This document shows, piece by piece, positions 1-9,546 of a stretch of 64,000 bases of DNA. Within the stretch, counting starts at the first letter, position 1. Each line of letters opens with the position of its first letter. The stretch comes from Lentisphaerota bacterium (GTDB lineage Bacteria; Verrucomicrobiota; Lentisphaeria; Victivallales; Victivallaceae), in NCBI GenBank assembly GCA_017134815.1, contig CP071032.1, positions 1,670,001-1,734,000 on the forward strand, written 5' to 3'. The notes beneath the pieces were generated by a model. It was not told where the DNA came from, searched no databases, and saw nothing but the letters and a program-made list of their open reading frames with translations. A program made the position numbers and the translations under genes.

Positions 1-164
1 TTTAAGCAGAAAAAATTAACTCCCATTCAGACCCAGTCAGCATAACACCCATAACACCACATGATTAGACCATAATGCCAAAATCCTATCAACGACGATT
101 CTCCAGGCAAACAATCTCAAACAAGGGGAAAAACGGAGATTAGTCAGCATCACAAAAAGTAAGC

Positions 165-1115
165 TCAGTCAAAATTCTCCCGTGAAAAGGCAATGCGCTC
201 TTCGATACCGGAGTGGGCATTTTCAGACAGGGATTCTATAAGTTCAAGGCGAGGCCGAAGACCAGTATGGTTTGCTATCTGAATCGCCAGCCCCGGCCGG
301 ACATTGACTTCAAGCATCAAAGGGCCACGGTCACGATCCATGGCAATATCCGCCCCAAGATAACCAAGCTTGAGCATTTCATGGCAGCGTACAGCAATTT
401 CAAGGTGCTCATCCCAGCGTGGAAGCAGGATTTCATGCAGGTGTTTACCGTTATCCGGGTGGTGTGTGACCGGTTTATCATCAGCCACAGCAGCAAGCGC
501 CCGACCGTCCTTAACACTGATCCCGACACCAACTGCCCCCTGGTGCAAGTTAGCACGACCAGCAGACTTTCTGGTAGCAAGCCGCAACATGGCCATTACC
601 GGGTACCCTTTAAATATAATGATGCGCGCGTCAGGGACACCACGATAGCTGTAATCCTTGAGTTCTTCAGAAAAATTTATCTTCTCCTCAATGAGCACCC
701 AGTCAGGCTGTCCTCCCAGGCTGTACAGACCACTCAGGGTATCAAAAACATGCTGCCTTATCTGACGCATATTTATTACATCGCCATTAGCCAGCACAAA
801 ATGTTCATTATCGTGCTCGCAAACAACCGTAATCCCACGGCCCCCGCTGCCGGTTGCCGGTTTGATGACAAACTCCTGATGCCTGCGCACGATTTTCTCA
901 AGATCAGCAACCTGATAGTGATGCTTTATCACACCAATAATTCCAGCAGTCGCCACTCCGTGTTTTACCGCATATTTCTTGGTAAGCACCTTGTTGTCCA
1001 CCAGCGGAAAAAATTTACGGTGATTGTAGGGCATAATGTACTGGCTGTTGCGGTTGTTTATACTGAGTATGCCAGCTTCACGCAACTTGCGCGGGATTGT
1101 AAAACGGAATTTCAT
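165..1115 (-). CDS. RimK-related ATP-grasp alpha-L-glutamate ligase-like protein
   Basis: ATP-grasp ligase of the RimK-related group, expected to join an amino acid (probably glutamate) to an acceptor carboxylate through an acyl-phosphate. The nucleotide-binding segment FVIKPATGSGGRG lies at residues 82-94, and the metal-binding LEVNVRPG segment near residue 270. The 316 aa length fits the family. Its ATG overlaps the stop of the upstream membrane-protein gene by 4 bp (ATGA), so the two are translationally coupled. Ligase, transglutaminase-like 7TM protein and retropepsin-like protease form a conserved trio in Proteobacteria, which supports the call. The acceptor is unknown; a periplasmic or envelope target is an inference from the partners. 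No signal peptide is visible. Confidence 0.85.
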   Translation of the reverse strand: MKFRFTIPRKLREAGILSINNRNSQYIMPYNHRKFFPLVDNKVLTKKYAVKHGVATAGIIGVIKHHYQVADLEKIVRRHQEFVIKPATGSGGRGITVVCEHDNEHFVLANGDVINMRQIRQHVFDTLSGLYSLGGQPDWVLIEEKINFSEELKDYSYRGVPDARIIIFKGYPVMAMLRLATRKSAGRANLHQGAVGVGISVKDGRALAAVADDKPVTHHPDNGKHLHEILLPRWDEHLEIAVRCHEMLKLGYLGADIAMDRDRGPLMLEVNVRPGLAIQIANHTGLRPRLELIESLSENAHSGIEERIAFSRENFD

Positions 1116-2662
1116 TTTTTCACCAGAGAAGCAAATCTGTGCAGCTCAGTCAGGCGATAACCGGTATATGTCCCCAACAGTAGAATTATACCCATGACAA
1201 CCAGATTAAGCTCCATGAAAGAGTACATAATGTGCTGGACATAAAAGTCTCCCATTGCCAGATAACAAAGCACCCCTGCCCCGACACTGGCACCGAGCTG
1301 CTTCAGGGCAGTTACCGGCCCGTCTTCCTCCCAGATTATGGAAGAACGTTCAATTGTCCAGGCAATAATTATCAAGGGGAAGAACGTCACCGTCAGCCCC
1401 TCATGCAAGCCGGCATGGAACGAGATGACACTCACCGCCATCATTAAAATTATCACCAGGATCACCACCGAGGATATTCGAGGCGTCAACAACAGATTAA
1501 GCCGCGACAGATAAAACCTTATCGACAGCCCGACAATCAGAATAACACTGAACAGCAACAGCCCCGGCACCAGCTTGGTCTCCATGAAAGCCAGAGTTAG
1601 AAGCACAGGCATAAACGTGCCCATAGTATTAATGCCGACTACATTTCGAAGCAGTACTATTATCAGAATTCCCAGCGGGATCATTACCAGTTTCTTAAAA
1701 GCGTTCTGCTCTGCCGCCGGCAATGAATAAACTGAGAAATAGAGCCAGAGACCGCCGCCGGCTTTTTTAGCTCTGGCCGGGTAAAGCTTGTTGGCGCTGA
1801 TTACTGACTTGGTTACCGAAAAACGGATCTTTGAGTTTCTAGCACCAATCACATCAAATAAAGATATGCCGCCACGGCGGAAAACCAGGAAATTGCCCGG
1901 AAGCCCTGCAGCCCCAGTTTCCAAATTAAAAATATGCCATGACTTATCGTAATAAACCTCTGCCAGCAGGTTAGGATTCTGCCATTTGGCTCCCTGCCGC
2001 AGAAAAACTCCCTGAATTTTCCGGGTCGGATACTTTTCCTTTGCCATCAGCTTTGAGAACAGGTCATATTTGGTATCATCACCAACCGGCTTAATCAGCA
2101 AAGCGTTCACCTGCGGATTTTTAGGTTCGTTCAACATTCTGATGACATTTGAGACAAATTCCTCATCGGTGGTATCCTTGCCCCTTGCCTTCTTGATTAT
2201 CTGCTTGACTGCAACAGCCGCAGTGTCCTTCCACAAAGGCAGCTGCGGCAGCGGGGTCGGTTCGTTATCTGTCACATCAAAACCGGTCGTCCCCTGACTG
2301 GATTTAAAGACCTTTACCATATAATAGAGGCGCTGGATGCCTGTCACTTTGGGACAGGTCCAGACCGCTCTTCTTATACCATCCTCTTCTTCAGTAGTGA
2401 ACTTATAACGACGAACAGGACTCAGCTCGCTCTGTATGGAATACCCGGGAGGGTTGTCTGGTGTGGTCATTTTTACTGTTACCGGCTGGTTCTGTCCGTA
2501 AAAACTGATGCGGGCTTCGATCTGCCAAAGCTCTGTTTTTACTTGAGGCTTAAACCTGAACCCCATGTATTTGACTTTATAATAAATCATCGCCGCAGTT
2601 ACCGCACAGAGGACTGCAAATATCAAATACAGCTGCAGTTTAATGCTGAAAGGCTGTTTCAT
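1112..2662 (-). CDS. Inactive-transglutaminase/7TM membrane protein (UUP1-type)
   Basis: Integral membrane protein with one N-terminal membrane segment (about residues 11-28), a large extracytoplasmic region (about 45-300) and a C-terminal block of closely spaced hydrophobic helices (about 320-505). This is the architecture of the inactive transglutaminase fused to seven helices that accompanies RimK-related ligases. I see no clear Cys-His-Asp triad, so the soluble domain probably binds rather than cleaves. The gene starts 14 bp after the lipoprotein/protease gene and overlaps the ligase gene by 4 bp, as the middle of a three-gene operon. A role in coupling cytoplasmic ligation to an envelope substrate is inference. 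Confidence 0.8.
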   Translation of the reverse strand: MKQPFSIKLQLYLIFAVLCAVTAAMIYYKVKYMGFRFKPQVKTELWQIEARISFYGQNQPVTVKMTTPDNPPGYSIQSELSPVRRYKFTTEEEDGIRRAVWTCPKVTGIQRLYYMVKVFKSSQGTTGFDVTDNEPTPLPQLPLWKDTAAVAVKQIIKKARGKDTTDEEFVSNVIRMLNEPKNPQVNALLIKPVGDDTKYDLFSKLMAKEKYPTRKIQGVFLRQGAKWQNPNLLAEVYYDKSWHIFNLETGAAGLPGNFLVFRRGGISLFDVIGARNSKIRFSVTKSVISANKLYPARAKKAGGGLWLYFSVYSLPAAEQNAFKKLVMIPLGILIIVLLRNVVGINTMGTFMPVLLTLAFMETKLVPGLLLFSVILIVGLSIRFYLSRLNLLLTPRISSVVILVIILMMAVSVISFHAGLHEGLTVTFFPLIIIAWTIERSSIIWEEDGPVTALKQLGASVGAGVLCYLAMGDFYVQHIMYSFMELNLVVMGIILLLGTYTGYRLTELHRFASLVKK

Positions 2663-2676
2663 AATTAAATTAACTT

Positions 2677-3225
2677 CTATTTAGTAGGCTGCAGATGCTT
2701 TTTTGAAACATCAACAACCGCATTGCCCAGTATAATATTTCTACCTACAAGCACCTGGTAATCAAATCTGGTACGATTGGCCAGCGTGAAATTCCTGACA
2801 AAATCAAGCTTGCCGATTCTGATACGCATTTTTACAACATACCGGTGTTCCCTGAGTTTATCACTCTTAAAAAGCTTCGTTTCCTTACTCTTAATGATTA
2901 CTCTTTTGACCAGAGGTAATTCATAGCTCCTGACAGTACCGGTAAGATCGTTTTTCACCTTGAAAGTAACCCAGCGGTCCCCGTCACGTTCAAAAGGTTT
3001 AATGTCAAAAGCATCTATAGAAGATGACTTTGCACCGGTGTCAATCCTGGCCTCAAAAGGTTTTTCAAACGGATAAACATGAACATATTCAACAGCGCCA
3101 AGTGTCCCGAGAGACATACCGGTATCTTTGACTGACTTGGAAGAATCCGACTTTGAAAACTCCGCGCAGCCGGATACTGCCAGCAAAATAAATCCGGGAA
3201 TCAAGAAGCGTAAATCTTTATACAT
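2677..3225 (-). CDS. Retropepsin-like aspartic protease lipoprotein (RimK/LysX-associated)
   Basis: Small exported protein of the family once called ATP-dependent zinc protease and now seen as retropepsin-like. The N-terminus is a lipoprotein signal with lipobox V-S-G-C and lipidated Cys20. A retropepsin-type active-site motif D62-T-G-A follows, with the typical IDTGAKSSS context. A single DTGA motif means the enzyme should act as a dimer. It is the first gene of the operon, so the probable promoter lies in 3226-3400. Lipidation suggests anchoring to a membrane on the periplasmic side. The substrate is unknown; in the conserved cassette it plausibly processes the product of the ligase or the membrane protein. 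Confidence 0.82.
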   Translation of the reverse strand: MYKDLRFLIPGFILLAVSGCAEFSKSDSSKSVKDTGMSLGTLGAVEYVHVYPFEKPFEARIDTGAKSSSIDAFDIKPFERDGDRWVTFKVKNDLTGTVRSYELPLVKRVIIKSKETKLFKSDKLREHRYVVKMRIRIGKLDFVRNFTLANRTRFDYQVLVGRNIILGNAVVDVSKKHLQPTK

Positions 3226-3655
3226 AAGCTCTAAATCCTCTTCAAAAGCAATAAATTTTAATATACACCACTTTTATAATACTATATTAATAGCGCAACC
3301 GCTCAAAAACAAGCAATCGCACACAAACCATGCCAAAAAAAGCATAGACAACAAATCATAATGCAATCCAGAGATAGACACTTCTGCCAGAGGTATTGTT
3401 CCGGTTTGGGGCTTCCTTTTAATTACGTCAACCTAAGCTTGAATCACATCGGCAGCTGAAAAAATGATGCCAGAAAAACAGCACCCGTATTATTTCATTA
3501 TTAGCACCTCAATATTATTTCAAGAAGGAATTTTCTTGATTTTTTGAGCGGCAATGCTACATTTCAAACGATTATAATTTTTACCGTTTCGGGCTGAAAT
3601 CAGCCCTTAGTCAGTTAAACATTCTTTAATGCAAGCATTACCCGTTCAGGTTATT
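3226..3655. other. Divergent intergenic region
   Basis: AT-rich stretch of about 430 bp between the leftward protease/ligase operon and the rightward parE operon, so it must carry both promoters. I see no convincing -35/-10 pair, riboswitch or gene. Short open frames reaching into it have no ribosome-binding site and no recognisable product. Confidence 0.5.
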
Positions 3656-5461
3656 ATGAGCCAGGAAAATAAAATCGTCTATGACGAAAGTAAAATTCAG
3701 ACCTTAAGCTCGCTGGATCATATCCGGCTGCGTCCCGGTATGTATATCGGTAAAATGGGCGACGGCAGTCACCCTGATGATGGAGTTTACATCCTGGTCA
3801 AGGAAATAGTTGACAACTGTATTGACGAATTTATAATGGGCTCAGGAAGAAGGGTTGATATTAAGGTTGAAGGACAGCAGGTCTCCGTAAGAGACTATGG
3901 ACGCGGCATCCCGCTGGGAAAACTGGTCGACTGTGTTTCCATTATAAACACCGGCGGGAAATACAACAGCGATGTTTTCCAGTTTTCTGTCGGACTGAAC
4001 GGCGTCGGCACCAAAGCCGTGAACGCACTGTCAAGTGAATTTACAGTGAAGTCGGTGCGGGACGGCAAGTTTCGCGAGGCCACATTTTCCTATGGCAAAG
4101 TTGTTGATGAACAGAAGGGTAAATGCGACGAAAAAAACGGAACTGCAGTAAGTTTCATACCAGATCCGGAGCTTTTTCCAAACTACAATTTCCGCATGGA
4201 ATATTTGGAAAAACGCATGTGGATGTATGCTTATTTGAACAGCGGGCTTTCGCTTTACCTGAACGGCATGCGATACTACTCTAAAAATGGACTTAAAGAC
4301 CTTATTGAAGCCGAAGTAGAGGATGACAGACTTTATGAAATTATCGCATTCAAAGGCAAAACCATTGAGTTCGCGCTGAGTCATACTGACAATTATGGTG
4401 AGAACTATTTTTCTTTTGTCAACGGCCAGTACACTAATGACGGTGGTACTCACCTGTCGGCATTCCGAGAAGGCGTGCTTAAAGCCATCAATGAATTCAC
4501 TGGCAAGACTTATCAGGCCGCGGATGTGCGGGACGGCATAGTAGGAGCGATATCGATAAAACTGAAAGACCCCATTTTTGAATCCCAGACCAAGAACAAA
4601 CTTGGAAATACCGATGTTCGCGCCCCTATAGTTAATGCCGTAAAAGCCAATATGGTGGATTATCTGCACCGCAACCTGGAAGAAGCCGAAATAGTAATTG
4701 ACAAGGTTGTACGCAACGAGAAAGTCCGGCGTCAGATTCAGGCGGTAAAAAAGCAGTCCAAGGAAAAGGCGAAAAAAATGAGCTTGAAAATTCCTAAGCT
4801 CAAAGACTGCAAATACCACCTTGGCGACCGGTCCGGCAAAGGTGAGCAGACTATGATTTTCCTTACTGAAGGGCAGTCTGCGGCTGGTTCCATGGTCAGC
4901 TGCCGTGACGTTTATACTCAGGCAATCTTTTCGCTCAAAGGAAAACCACTCAACTGTCATAATGAGAAAATCGACAAAGTTTATAAAAATGATGAACTTT
5001 ATTATATAATGCAGGCATTGAATATTGAAGAAGATGTTGAAACCCTGCGCTACAATAAAGTGATTATTGCAACCGATTCAGATGTGGACGGCTTGCATAT
5101 CCGCAATCTGCTGATTACATTCTTTCTGACATATTTTGAGCAGCTGGTACTGTCAGGTCATGTTTACATCCTGGAAACCCCGCTGTTCCGGGTAAGGAAT
5201 AAAAAAGAAACAATATACTGTTACAACGAAAAAGAACGTGCTGAAGCCGTCCTCAAGTTAGGCAAAAAAAGCCTGGAGATAACCAGGTTCAAAGGACTTG
5301 GAGAAATATCCCCGGACGAATTCGGCGCGTTTATCGGTGAGGATATCCGGCTGCAGAATGTCAGTGTGGATCACATGCGTAATGTTTCTGACATGCTGGA
5401 ATTCTACATGGGCAAAAACACCCCTGTCCGTCGTGAACACATAATGAATAACCTGGTTTAA
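3656..5461 (+). CDS. parE: DNA topoisomerase IV subunit B (ParE)
   Basis: ATPase subunit of a type IIA topoisomerase that works with ParC, encoded next door, to decatenate DNA. The GHKL ATPase domain is N-terminal (EIVDNCIDE near residue 50). The TOPRIM domain holds EGQSAAGS (E405) and DSDVDG (D474 onward). The form EGQSAAGS rather than the gyrase EGDSAGG, and the short C-terminus, match ParE of Bacteroidetes and PVC bacteria. The ATG at 3656 is preferred over one at 3629 because CAGG sits just upstream; this gives 601 aa. parC begins 9 bp after its stop. A GyrB assignment is less likely given the partner. Confidence 0.85.
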   Translation: MSQENKIVYDESKIQTLSSLDHIRLRPGMYIGKMGDGSHPDDGVYILVKEIVDNCIDEFIMGSGRRVDIKVEGQQVSVRDYGRGIPLGKLVDCVSIINTGGKYNSDVFQFSVGLNGVGTKAVNALSSEFTVKSVRDGKFREATFSYGKVVDEQKGKCDEKNGTAVSFIPDPELFPNYNFRMEYLEKRMWMYAYLNSGLSLYLNGMRYYSKNGLKDLIEAEVEDDRLYEIIAFKGKTIEFALSHTDNYGENYFSFVNGQYTNDGGTHLSAFREGVLKAINEFTGKTYQAADVRDGIVGAISIKLKDPIFESQTKNKLGNTDVRAPIVNAVKANMVDYLHRNLEEAEIVIDKVVRNEKVRRQIQAVKKQSKEKAKKMSLKIPKLKDCKYHLGDRSGKGEQTMIFLTEGQSAAGSMVSCRDVYTQAIFSLKGKPLNCHNEKIDKVYKNDELYYIMQALNIEEDVETLRYNKVIIATDSDVDGLHIRNLLITFFLTYFEQLVLSGHVYILETPLFRVRNKKETIYCYNEKERAEAVLKLGKKSLEITRFKGLGEISPDEFGAFIGEDIRLQNVSVDHMRNVSDMLEFYMGKNTPVRREHIMNNLV

Positions 5462-5470
5462 CCCTAGCAT

Positions 5471-8287
5471 ATGGCTGATAAAGATAAAGAGATAAACCCT
5501 GCGGAAAATCATGAAAAAGTTCCCGCTTCCTCAACTGAAGAGAAGCAGGACTTTAATGATCAGGAACTGCAGGAAGTTGCGGAAACCGAGGTTGTCGCCC
5601 CGGAGGAACTCGCTGAGGGCGAAAGCGAGGCTTCTTTTGACAACCAGCTCGGCAGCAACACATTTTTGCGGGAAATGATGGACCAGAACTTTATCGAGTA
5701 TGCCTCCTATGTAATCAAGGAACGCGCTATTCCTGATGTTGACGACGGACTTAAGCCGGTTCAACGCCGCATTCTGTGGTCGCTATTCAGGATGAACGAC
5801 GGCAAATTTCATAAAGTGGCAAATGTCATCGGTCACTCGATGCAGTTTCACCCGCACGGAGATGCCTCAATCGGGGCAGCGCTTGTAGTTCTGGCCAACA
5901 AGGACTTTTTTATTGAAAAGCAGGGGAACTTCGGCAATATCTTCACCGGCGATGCAGCATCTGCCGCACGTTATATTGAGTGCCGGCTCTCCCCGCTTGG
6001 ACTTGAAGTTCTTTTCAACAATGACATAACTGAATTTATTGACTCTTATGACGGCCGCAATCAGGAACCGGTAGTCCTACCGGTAAAAATTCCCAGTTTG
6101 CTGATGCTCGGAGCCGAGGGGATTGCTGTAGGAATGTCTACCAAAATCCTGCCGCATAACTTCAATGAACTGCTGGAGGCGCAGATTGCCTGTCTGAAGG
6201 GGGAAGCGTTTGAGCTTTACCCAGATTTTCTTCAAGGTGGACGCATTGACGTCTCTGAATATGAAGACGGCAACGGCAAAGTCCTGATTCGCTCCAAAAT
6301 CAAACGGGACGGGCGCAAGCTGATAATCAGAGAAATACCGGCAACAACAACTACGGAAAGCCTGATTGCGTCAATAGAAAGAGCGGTGGAGCGCAACAAA
6401 ATAAAAATTGCCTCGATTAACGATTATACAGCTGAAGAAGTAGAAATCGAAATCGTCCCGACCCGGGGACAGGACCCTGACAAGATGCTGAAAGCACTGT
6501 ACGCCTACACTGACTGTTCTGTCTCAGTATCCTGCAATATGATGGTCATCAAGGAAAACAACCCGGTCCAGATGACAATCAGCGAAGTAATCAGGCGCAA
6601 TACTGAAAAACTGCTTGAATATCTGAAGCGCGAACTTGAAATTGAACTCGGAAAACTTGAAGACCTGTTCCATGCCAAGACCCTGGCACAGATATTTATT
6701 GAAAACCGTATTTACAAGCTCATCGAGGAATGCGACTCTTTTGAAAAAGTTATGACTGCAGTTTACAAGGGGCTTGACCCTTTTCTGGACAAGCTCAAGC
6801 GTGAAGTTGTGGACGATGATATCCAAAAGCTGCTGGCTATTCCGATCAGGCGTATTTCGCTGTTTGACATTCTAAAAAACCAGCAGGAACTTGATGATAT
6901 TCTGGCTCAGATAGACCAGATAAACAAGCACCTCAAACGTTTAAAATCGTTTGCTGTCAAATACTTGACAGATTTGCTGAAAAAGTATGGTGATCTTTTC
7001 CCGCGCCGTACTGAAATTGAGGAATTTAAAAAGATTGACCGGGCAGCTGTCGCCCTTAATAATATCCGGATTGGCTGGGACCGCAAAAACAGCTATATCG
7101 GCACTGCAGTCAGGAGTGAAGATACCGTATTGTGCAATGAATATGACCACCTGCTCTGTATTGAACGCAAAGGCAGCTATAAAGTAATCAATCTGGTAGA
7201 TAAACTTTATGTCGGCAGACTTTACGATTTCAGAAAGTATGATCCAGCTACTGAATTCGGCGTTATCTATAAAGAGAAGAAAACCGGAAAAACTTATGTC
7301 AAACGTACAGTCATTGATAAGTTTATAACAGACCGGCAATACCGTATTGTCCCCAAGGGCTGCAGGCTGGAAATGCTGACACCGCGTTCTGATGCTGTTT
7401 ATGAAATTACCGAAGAGTTAAAACGCGACAAAAAAACAATTCAAATTAATCTGAAAGATTTTCCTTTGCGCTCCCCAAAGGCGCGGGGACTGCTGGTTTC
7501 GTCGCGACCGGTTACCAGGATAGCTCATGTCAGATATTTGACCGAAGAAGAATTAGATGAAATAAACAGCAATGACTTGACTCCGCCTGAGAAAAGCGTT
7601 GCCGAAGTCGATGCCGCCTCCTTGGCTGAAACTCCTGTTCTAGAACCGAACAAGCCGGAACATCCCCGGACTGAAGATGAAGATGACATTGGTAAATCCG
7701 GAATTGAACAGATCGAAACTGAAAGCAGCAACAGTCCTGATTCTGTTGACCGAAAATCGAAAGAACCAAAAGCAGAAGAGGCTGATGTAAACAACGAAGA
7801 AAATGATAATCTTCAGGCAGAGATAGAACCGGAACCAGTAGACGCTGGACTGGAAGACGACCCCGAGACAGACACAGAACCGGAGCCTGTAGACGCTGGA
7901 CTGGAAGACGACCCTGAAACGGACACAGAACCGGAACCAGTAGATGCTGGACTGGAAGACGACCCTGAAACGAATATTGGGGAGGAAGCTGCAGACGGGG
8001 TAAAGGAGGATAACCCAGAAGAACTCGAAACTGTTGCTGAAGGCAATTCGGACGACCCTGAATCCGCTGAAACTGATGCCGTGGTGACAGAAGACAATAA
8101 ACCAAAAACATTGGATTCAGAAAACGTTGCCTCTTCAGAGCAGTCATCGGGCACTGACAGCAAACCGGATTCCAAAGCAGAAACTGAAACCGGCAGCCAG
8201 GATGATTCAGATGATTCAGATGTGCCTCCCGGAGGCGGTGATAAAACTGATGAATGGGGCATCGTTCAGCCTGAATTCGGCTTTTAA
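5471..8287 (+). CDS. parC: DNA topoisomerase IV subunit A (ParC) with acidic repeat tail
   Basis: Breakage-reunion subunit of topoisomerase IV. The catalytic tyrosine is Tyr168 in SAARYIEC. The winged-helix and tower region spans about residues 60-500. I see no gyrase QRRGGxG box, which supports ParC over GyrA. From about residue 690 to the end (938) the protein is a low-complexity tail rich in Glu, Asp, Pro and Ser. It contains three near-identical 17-residue units (EPEPVDAGLEDDPETDT type) from residue 786. The tail looks disordered and follows the conserved region, so it should not affect catalysis. The gene is coupled to parE. A strong Shine-Dalgarno is not evident before the ATG. Confidence 0.87.
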   Translation: MADKDKEINPAENHEKVPASSTEEKQDFNDQELQEVAETEVVAPEELAEGESEASFDNQLGSNTFLREMMDQNFIEYASYVIKERAIPDVDDGLKPVQRRILWSLFRMNDGKFHKVANVIGHSMQFHPHGDASIGAALVVLANKDFFIEKQGNFGNIFTGDAASAARYIECRLSPLGLEVLFNNDITEFIDSYDGRNQEPVVLPVKIPSLLMLGAEGIAVGMSTKILPHNFNELLEAQIACLKGEAFELYPDFLQGGRIDVSEYEDGNGKVLIRSKIKRDGRKLIIREIPATTTTESLIASIERAVERNKIKIASINDYTAEEVEIEIVPTRGQDPDKMLKALYAYTDCSVSVSCNMMVIKENNPVQMTISEVIRRNTEKLLEYLKRELEIELGKLEDLFHAKTLAQIFIENRIYKLIEECDSFEKVMTAVYKGLDPFLDKLKREVVDDDIQKLLAIPIRRISLFDILKNQQELDDILAQIDQINKHLKRLKSFAVKYLTDLLKKYGDLFPRRTEIEEFKKIDRAAVALNNIRIGWDRKNSYIGTAVRSEDTVLCNEYDHLLCIERKGSYKVINLVDKLYVGRLYDFRKYDPATEFGVIYKEKKTGKTYVKRTVIDKFITDRQYRIVPKGCRLEMLTPRSDAVYEITEELKRDKKTIQINLKDFPLRSPKARGLLVSSRPVTRIAHVRYLTEEELDEINSNDLTPPEKSVAEVDAASLAETPVLEPNKPEHPRTEDEDDIGKSGIEQIETESSNSPDSVDRKSKEPKAEEADVNNEENDNLQAEIEPEPVDAGLEDDPETDTEPEPVDAGLEDDPETDTEPEPVDAGLEDDPETNIGEEAADGVKEDNPEELETVAEGNSDDPESAETDAVVTEDNKPKTLDSENVASSEQSSGTDSKPDSKAETETGSQDDSDDSDVPPGGGDKTDEWGIVQPEFGF
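7826..7972 (+). repeat. 51-bp in-frame tandem repeat in parC
   Basis: Units begin at 7826, 7877 and 7928; the last is incomplete. Each encodes 17 residues of the pattern EPEPVDAGLEDDPETDT. The units differ mostly at synonymous positions (for example gaaccggaaccagta against gaaccggagcctgta), which points to duplication followed by purifying selection on an acidic peptide. Confidence 0.9.
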
Positions 8288-8322
8288 CTGGACATTTTAA
8301 AATATTTAAATTGTGGTTAAAC

Positions 8323-9489
8323 ATGAATAAACCAACCTTACCGGAGTTACCGGCAGCCTGTACAGCAGAACTGAAAAATATATGTGACTGCATTTATCAA
8401 AACCCGGAAACCGGCTTTCAGGAGTTTAAAGCTGTTCAATTGCTGACCACTTTTCTCGCGAATAATGGCTTTGACATTACCGAAAAATATATGGGCATCA
8501 AAACCGCGTTTAAAGCCGAGTGCGGCAGTGGCAGCCCGGAGTTCTGCATCATGGCCGAATATGATGCCCTTCCTGAACTTGGACACGCCTGCGGCCACAA
8601 TCTCATCGCGACAGCCGCTATTACTGCCGCCGTTATTGCCAGAAAGGAGATGATCCGCAACAGGCTTCCCGGAAAACTTATCCTGATGGGAACTCCGGCT
8701 GAAGAGGCTGAAGGTGGAAAAATAGAGATTTTAAAAAGAGACGGTTTCAATAATATTGATGCCTGTATCTTATGCCATCCCGGCAGTCATAACGGCATTC
8801 CAGAAGATTATCTGGCTGTATCCCGCAGAGAAATAATATTTCATGGTAAAGCAGCTCATGCAGCTGCAGCTCCGGAAGACGGAGTTAATGCGCTTGACGC
8901 CATGAACCTGTTATTTGCCGGAGTCGGTGCCTGGCGTCAGCAGATGCCGCAATCAACAATGGTTCACGGTGTTATAACTGACGGTGGTGCAGTTGCCAAC
9001 ATTATCCCTGATTATACCAGAGCGTTCTTCTATATTCGCAGTTTGAGCAACCACGGCCGCGAACAAGCCGATAAAAGGCTGCATGATATAGTAAAAGGTG
9101 CCGCTCTGATGACTGGCTGCAGGTATAAATTCAATCTCAAGACAAATACCTATGACGCCGCCAGAAAAAATACGGCACTGGATGAGTTCGCGGCTGCCGC
9201 CATGCAGCGAGCCGGTCTTGCCGTCGAGAAAATGTCCGGCCGTATTTCAACAGATTACTGCAATGTCTCACAAGTTATTCCCGGCTGCAATATTTTTTTC
9301 AAGGCACCTGAAAATGCTACCGAAATACCGCTGCATTCTAAGGAATTCCAGATTGTTGCCGGTACTGAATACGCTTTTGAGCAATGTTTAAAGGCTGGTC
9401 AGGTCATGGCAGCGACAGCGGTAGAGTTCCTGAAAAATCAGGAATTCAGGGAAGCCGTGAAGAGTTCATTTGACTCAAGTTGTGAGTAG
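8323..9489 (+). CDS. M20 family amidohydrolase/peptidase (PM20D2/AbgB-like)
   Basis: Metal-dependent amidohydrolase of the M20 family. The N-terminal catalytic domain shows EYDALPELGHACGHN with metal-binding His and Asp residues, and the TPAEEAEGG loop with the catalytic glutamate. The dimerisation domain follows (GKAAHAAAAPEDGVNALDAM), and the C-terminal half carries STDYCNVSQV and a late His ligand in PLHSKEF. This pattern resembles PM20D2 dipeptidases and AbgB, which cleave aminoacyl or aminobenzoyl amides; the substrate cannot be read from sequence. The ATG at 8323 is preferred to an in-frame TTG at 8311, though the ribosome-binding site is weak. It lies 35 bp after parC and may be cotranscribed with it. 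Confidence 0.82.
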   Translation: MNKPTLPELPAACTAELKNICDCIYQNPETGFQEFKAVQLLTTFLANNGFDITEKYMGIKTAFKAECGSGSPEFCIMAEYDALPELGHACGHNLIATAAITAAVIARKEMIRNRLPGKLILMGTPAEEAEGGKIEILKRDGFNNIDACILCHPGSHNGIPEDYLAVSRREIIFHGKAAHAAAAPEDGVNALDAMNLLFAGVGAWRQQMPQSTMVHGVITDGGAVANIIPDYTRAFFYIRSLSNHGREQADKRLHDIVKGAALMTGCRYKFNLKTNTYDAARKNTALDEFAAAAMQRAGLAVEKMSGRISTDYCNVSQVIPGCNIFFKAPENATEIPLHSKEFQIVAGTEYAFEQCLKAGQVMAATAVEFLKNQEFREAVKSSFDSSCE

Positions 9490-9501
9490 AGTTTCAGGCA
9501 G

Positions 9502-9530
9502 AAAAACTGCCGCCCGTAACAGGCGGCAGT
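9502..9530 (-). terminator. Intrinsic terminator of panB
   Basis: Perfect 9-bp stem ACTGCCGCC/GGCGGCAGT (9506-9530) with a 7-base loop. Read leftward it is followed by a T run, so it ends panB transcripts. It may also slow transcripts from the M20 gene on the other strand, where there is no T run. Confidence 0.85.
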
Positions 9531-9546
9531 AAATTATCCGATACCC

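Noticed and set aside
1..164. Weak AATCTC/GAGATT inverted repeat (about 114-142) as terminator
   Set aside because: Short stem, long loop, no T run in the direction of the ligase operon.
213..1160. 315-codon open frame opposite the ATP-grasp ligase
   Set aside because: Composition is that of an antisense shadow, no ribosome-binding site or known motif, and the ligase on the other strand is certain.
3226..3361. Open frame 3128-3361 on the + strand
   Set aside because: Mostly antisense to the lipoprotein gene and ends in AT-rich DNA; no ribosome-binding site.
4031..4960. 309-codon open frame opposite parE
   Set aside because: Antisense of a conserved gene; Phe/Val-rich without domain match.
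7813..8262. Ser/Pro-rich 149-codon frame opposite parC
   Set aside because: Also an image of the acidic repeats on the other strand.
7530..8393. 287-codon frame opposite the parC tail
   Set aside because: Repeats in it simply mirror the 51-bp repeats of parC; Pro/Gln/Arg-rich nonsense.
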